Part shown: piece by piece, positions 58,538-64,000 of the stretch | How the letters are laid out: every line of letters starts with the position of its first letter | How positions within the stretch are numbered: the stretch's first letter is position 1 | Program-made: the position numbers and the translations under genes | Assembly: GCA_963855995.1 (NCBI GenBank) | Contig: OY979731.1 | Location: 372,001-436,000, forward strand | DNA length: 64,000 nucleotides | Reading direction: 5' to 3' | Source of the DNA: Muricea muricata | Taxonomy: Eukaryota > Cnidaria > Anthozoa > Malacalcyonacea > Plexauridae | The notes under the pieces: generated by a model | What the model saw: only the letters and a program-made list of their open reading frames with translations | The model's database searches: none | Told to the model about the DNA's origin: nothing

Positions 58538-60362
58538 AAATGCAACGAAAATCGCTATTGTGTAGTTGGACATTAAAAGTATTGGATTTTTATTCGACAT
58601 GTAAGCATTCTCTAACTATTCTGTGCACGTTTTAGTCATTAAATGTTATCTTGTTTGAAAACCCATTCGGTCTGCTTACCAGGGTGAAATCTATTTTAAA
58701 ATCTAAGTTAAATATAGTTCAGATAAAGGATAAATCAACATGATCTTATAAATCTATACTCTCTTTTTGTCATGCCAGCAAGACCGTAAAAAGTATTCGC
58801 CACGATTTAAATTTCTTTCTATTTTACGGTTTCTATTTTTCTAATCTTAAATATTGACCTTCACGTTATAGATATTCCAGAGATTTTGCAAGACAAGCAC
58901 AGACAACTGTGATGAGAGAAGCCACAGCCAAAAAGAACTTTCAAGAGGATTTAGTGGTAAAAACCCAAATATTACAATATACTTACTATCATTGCAAATT
59001 CTCTATTATACCCCCCCCCCGGATTAATAGAGAGTTTATAATGATGATTATCATCATGTATCAAGTGCTGTACCAATAGTTTCTTCATTATTCTTTACAA
59101 ATTTTAACTTACTTTTATTCTTTCTTTCTTTTTCTTCAAAACCTCTTCTGTTCTGATACACTGCACTCTATACAAGAAACATGCAAATTCAGACTTTCAG
59201 TTCAAATTCAAAGATGATTCCAAGCTAAAGGCAAGCGAGAACCATGATTTAACGAGTGTTTACATGACCAATGAGCTGCCTTTCATTTGAATTGCAAGTC
59301 TGAATTTCCTGATCCGTTTAATTTCCCCTTTCTGTACTCCAATCTACTTTTCCTCCTGTTCACCCTCTTCTTTCCCGGGTACTCCTTCCAGGATAGCACC
59401 CCCTTCCACTGGTTTCTTTATCCTGCTTCTCCCCTTCTTTACCCCAATCCCCCTTATTTACTCCAATTTAATTTTCTTCCTCCTGTTTACTCTACTTCTT
59501 CGCCTAGTACCCGTCAGGGTAGTACCCCTTCCTTGACACTACTTCAATCTTTATGCTGCCCCCCCCCCTCCCACTACTCTCATAATTGTAAATTATTCAT
59601 ATGACGTAGTTACTGGAGAATTATTCATTCAGCTTGGCAATTACATTATATGATAACTACAGTGAAACACATTTTCATTAATTCATTATGAGTTCCGCCT
59701 CATCGTCAGCAGTTTAGTTAAGTACCCGTGTTCCGGTGATTACTGATATTTTACAATTTTAACCATCCAGTCAACATTCGCAAACCGGAGTACCCGGGAT
59801 AAACCCACGACTGACTAACTCCTCACATGGGTGTCACGAGTCTGAAGTAAGGATTGAACCCACGACCTCACATGTGATAGGCGTTTGCTCTGACGATTGC
59901 GCCACTTGGCTATTACTGTGCAGGATCAAACAATCCTACACGAGAAATTTAAATGCCGTGGCGTTGACTTGTGTTTCACTGTAATCATTTTGTAAGACAA
60001 TTACTAAATAGTTTCCTGAGCAGGATAGCGTCATCCATGTACTTGGCATGTTGCCTTAGGTTCAACTTCAACACGAGTTTTCCCAAATATCCCGAAATGC
60101 CGCGCGCATGTATGACACTATCTTGAAGAGGAAACCATTTGGTATTTTATTACTCTCTTATTTTTTATCAGTCATTTGCGCAATCAATAAATATAATCCA
60201 GATTGGAGAAATTGTGGGCATTCTTGGGCGCCCGTTCTAGTTTCCTAACGTGGGCAATACTTTTTTCAATTTGTTTATTCACAAAATCCATCTAGATTTA
60301 CTTCAAAAAAATTTGAGAAAAATATATAAATATATTTGTCCGCGAAAGTTAGGGAACTGGAA

Positions 60363-60722
60363 ATGACACCAGAAATGTCTTTAAATTCCGCCATTTTGTG
60401 TTGCGCTTTTCTTGGAGCTGCATACATACAGTTTAAGCTCACACGTACACGTTCTACACTTGCTGTATTTCTTGCTATCGGGGTATCATCATGCCGGGAA
60501 TTTGTCCATGAGTTTCTTCGTCGACTAACCTCTGTGACCTGTCACGCCTATTATAATTACTTAGTCCTCTCTAATGCTTGTGAACGTAGTTTTCTTTGCT
60601 TATCTTGTAAACAGTTTTCTGAACATCGTAATTTTTTTTTCAAAGAATGCCAAGTAAAAAGTGAATACAACAACCATCAACTAATGATGCAACAAGATGG
60701 GAAAGAATTCATATCGACATAA
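60363..60722 (+). CDS. Unassigned 119-residue open frame in the right arm (mirror of 52109-52468)
   Basis: Exact inverted counterpart of the left-arm frame with the same TATA-like upstream sequence at about 60321-60334. It ends at TAA 60722 after KEFIST. Not recognised. Conservation between arms proves little, because the whole arm is nearly identical. Confidence 0.3.
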   Translation: MTPEMSLNSAILCCAFLGAAYIQFKLTRTRSTLAVFLAIGVSSCREFVHEFLRRLTSVTCHAYYNYLVLSNACERSFLCLSCKQFSEHRNFFFKECQVKSEYNNHQLMMQQDGKEFIST

Positions 60723-63700
60723 GAAGTAAATCACAAGCCGTCTCCATCAGATGTTAAGATGCAAATACTATCACAATGTACGGTTTGTTAAAGTCAATTC
60801 AATTAAAGCTTAGTGTCCTATATTCTAAAATATTTTGTAACATTAATTTTCTCCTTATTTTATGTTGGTTGACTGGACACGAGTGAGCTAGTTACCTACT
60901 GGACCGCCTTGATGCTCCATGAAGAGAGTGCGCCAACCAGATGAAACCATAAACAGCATGATGAAACGAGAACAACCGAAGCCAAGAAGATCCAAAGATA
61001 GAGTGAAAGTAAGTTTTTTTATTTTATCTTGTCGTTTCCATTTTTTTAGCAGTTCAGCTTTTGTTTCAATAAAAATTAACATCTCGCACTAACGTTGCTA
61101 GTGTCGGTAGTACTGTAAAAAGCACACAGGATCTTTCACTACCTGAAACAATAAAAAAAAAACAAAATTCGACTTTCGAGCGAATTAAAGCCTTTCGTTG
61201 GGGAGTTGGTCGTAAAGATAGAAATTTAATGCGCTGTCTGCCATCTTAGATTCATATTTGATCTCGTTGACACGTAAAATCTTGATTCCCAAACAGCTTG
61301 AAGTAAGCTAGTTTTGATATAAGTTACATTTCACGTGCACAGTAATTCTCAAAGAGATATCGGCAATAAATTTGAGAGAGCTTTTGAGAGAGATTAGTGC
61401 GAGATATTAATTTTTATTGTTCGAAAGAGCTTTAAGAATTTACACATTCCTTACGTGTTGTTTAATTCTCGAGATATTTTAATCTAAATTCATAAATTAG
61501 GGTAGCTGCAAGTTGTGTGCGTGTGAGAAATAAAGACTCCTTCACGGCTATGATTTTCTTTTGTGTTTTGCTCACGATTTATTAATGATTCTCGAGATTT
61601 TAATAAAAAAATTTCATATTAACAGCTTACACAATAATTTGGCCGGCCTAATTAATACTATTTTATAATATACTGAGTGTCAAAGTTCATTTATTCCTGT
61701 TTCTTATTGGTTAAGAACGTATCACGTGATAGTGGAGAAATTCTATTGTCTCCCTGGCAACGTAGCTAAGCGGTGGACATTACTTTTATTCACCGGTAGA
61801 CAACAAATCCACAAAGCCTCACGTAGCCATGTCAGGTAAAAGGTAATCCTTTTTACACATGTTTGATTGATTTGTGGTACTTTTCTTCTCTTTTGGCACT
61901 CAGTATATAATAAAATACTTATTGACTGAGACCTCGGGAAAGCAGTATGTTTTGTGGACCCTCGACATCGACAGTCTCTGGTCCACAAAACATACTGTTT
62001 CCCTCGGTCTCAGTCAATAAGTGTTAATTACTATACATTGCAGTTGTTTTATGCGTTGTGATTGGTCAGTTGTATGCAGATAAATGCGACTATCACACAA
62101 TCTGCAGATAACTCAGTCATACAATAAGAATACATAGAAGGGCCACTCAGCAGTGCAACATGTCACACTATGTTTATGCAGTTTACTGGCTGCCACCAGC
62201 CAGTTCAGCATTCCTATTGGCCAGAAAATGCAATTGACTGGCTGAGAAAATGCTAATAACGTGCGTAATGCGACATGCGCGGCTTCAAAAACTCCAAAGG
62301 CTCCGACGCGAGTGGCCCTTCTATGTATTCTTATTCTATGGCTCAGTTATCTGCTAGCAGATAACTGAGTTATCTGCATGTTGAGCCTACGGTGCAGATT
62401 ATTACAGTATGCGGTATTCGTTGGCATCAATGGTTGGCATGGCAACAACATTTTTTCGATATTTTCTGTTTCATGTTATGGCATCTTGCTTTTTAAGCTC
62501 TTCCGAAGGCGAAATTCGTCAATTGCTCGAGGAAAAAGACTTACAATGTATAATAAAGCAATTATCGGATTCGGTTTTTGTGATATGCAAAATTATCAAT
62601 GTCTTGGTAAGAGTTATCTGACTCGCCTTCGGCTCGGCTGATAACTCTTACCTCGACATTGATCATTTCGCATATCACAAAAACCTCATCCAATAAGTGC
62701 TTAATATGTTATAGTTTACTTATTAAGCTTTGTGGAAACACCACGTAAATTTATTATTGCAATAATAAATTTACGTGGTGTTTCCACAAAGCTTAATAAG
62801 TATATTGTATTCACCATGCAAACGTACAAGAAACTTATCATGTTATAGTTTATAAATTATTCGTAACTATCATCTCATGACTTAATTCTTTCTACTATTG
62901 CAAAGGGTGATGGGATGTGAAAAAAACGCACAAGAAGAGAAAAGAATGAACGATCCTGGACGGCAAGACCCACAAAACAACAATCCACAAGAATAAGAAG
63001 ACACGACATTGTAATAGAAAGTAGTGGTAATGTGCAAGTTAGTAGAAAACAAGATACTTATTATTGAGGGATCAAAGAGGATTTAATAGATATTTCTCGT
63101 TAATGAAAAAGAAAAGACAGCAAATTAAGTGAAAAAAATTGGATTGAAATAACATTGATATCAAATACATTCAACAAAATAATTAAATAGAATATCTAGG
63201 AGTTTGGCAGTCAATTTTCGAGTCAAAAAACAGGTAAAAATATGGTAAATGTCGACAATATTTTTTAAAGAAACAATACCTTAACGCCTGGAAATTTCGT
63301 CTCTAACATTTGGATTTGGATATTTCTAAAAACAAAACAAAATAACATGTAGGATTGAACGTTTTACAAAAATAAGTTTCGTAATAATGTTGATGCATTT
63401 TGTCACTATTCTTGGTTTGCACATGACGTCATTTCGTGTGATTGGGCGCCATCTTGGTTGACTCTGCAGATTGCTTCAGCTGTTTACAGCGAAACACTTG
63501 TGTCAATTTACTATTTCATCGTTAGTTTTAGCGTATTATGAATGATACTTTAAAGATGTATGGCTCGATAGGATCAGATATAATGAATAGATACTTTGTG
63601 GTTGCCATGTGTTTCAAACGTCAACAAAGATGGCGTCGATTGCAAACGATCAATTCCGTCGTTCTACCTTTAAAGAATGTGTTCTCTGGTTAAAAAGCGA

Positions 63701-64000
63701 CAAAATGTGACTTGTATTCCAATTCACCGTAGCAAAACAGATGGTGGCATGTCGATTTTACCAGAATTTAATGCGGGTATCAATCAAGAATAGCAGTGAA
63801 ATGATATTTAAGATAAGCTAATGGACGGAATTTTAACACAAGTGACAAAATAACCTATCTGTCTGTTCCTCAAACGAGGTTAATTTACCTTAAGTTTTTA
63901 AACGATTTCAGACCGCAAGGCATTCTGGTAAAATCAACACCCGCCATCTTTTTGCTACATTAAATTCCCAAGGGAATATATCATTTCTTTGTTTCTTAGC

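Larger units (their letters stand above)
48831..64000. repeat. Giant inverted duplication (palindrome), arms of at least 7.3 kb
   Basis: Left arm 48831-56140 and right arm 56716-64000 are reverse complements. Pairs sum to 112,831 over almost the whole length, and to 112,856 inside 55935-56915 because the right arm lacks 25 bp present at about 55910-55934. The window ends inside the right arm, so the true size is unknown. Only scattered base differences were noticed (for example near 49380, 51089, 54350, 54447 and 54880), suggesting identity near 99%. Every feature in the left arm has a mirror partner. It could be a recent inverted segmental duplication, a very large foldback element or an assembly artefact. 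Confidence 0.92.

Noticed and set aside
48831-64000. Polinton/Maverick or other autonomous large DNA transposon
   Set aside because: No integrase, polymerase B, ATPase or capsid-type frame is found in the arms.

Overview
This is animal nuclear DNA. It holds multi-exon genes with GT-AG introns, tRNA-derived SINEs, a CR1-type retrotransposon and many MITE-like inverted repeats. The gene content, short introns, moderate AT richness and repeat types suggest a cnidarian, probably an anthozoan such as a coral or sea anemone. That placement is inference; nothing in the window names a species.

Layout. (1) 1-7,807, plus strand: the last 15 visible exons of a nuclear pore membrane glycoprotein 210 gene (NUP210/gp210), about 1,021 residues, ending in one transmembrane helix and a 71-residue tail. 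(2) 8,875-10,294, minus strand: a compact five-exon gene for protein phosphatase 1 inhibitor 2 (PPP1R2). (3) 13,817-20,899: a 7.1 kb foldback structure. Mirrored flanks of about 0.85 kb enclose two oppositely oriented arrays of a 127-bp satellite with higher-order repeats. (4) 21,141-26,004, minus strand: a complete 14-exon SLC5 (SGLT-type) sodium/solute cotransporter of 637 residues. (5) 28,431-29,494, plus strand: the first two exons of a USP44/USP49-like ubiquitin protease (half of a zf-UBP finger), followed directly by a CR1 retrotransposon split by a MITE. (6) 31,612-38,560, plus strand: decayed PLAT-domain exons of a LOXHD1-like gene, with nonsense and frameshift lesions. A second foldback structure (33,060-36,281) built on a 21-bp minisatellite interrupts them. 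(7) 37.3-41.8 kb: a cluster of perfect or near-perfect palindromes, one nested inside another, with tRNA T-arm-like hairpins. (8) 41.8-48.8 kb: AT-rich, gene-poor DNA with nested MITEs. (9) 48,831-64,000, running off the window: a giant inverted duplication with arms of at least 7.3 kb that are almost identical. It is centred near 56.4 kb, and position p on the left pairs with 112,831-p on the right.

The genes are unrelated housekeeping or transport genes and form no common pathway. The striking theme is inverted-repeat DNA. Five large palindromic structures and many small hairpins make up roughly 45% of the window, and the two largest satellite arrays are themselves organised as mirror images. 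The strongest candidates for something undescribed are the 15 kb palindrome with its small conserved open frames, the satellite-bearing foldback elements, and the nested palindrome at 40.4-41.7 kb.
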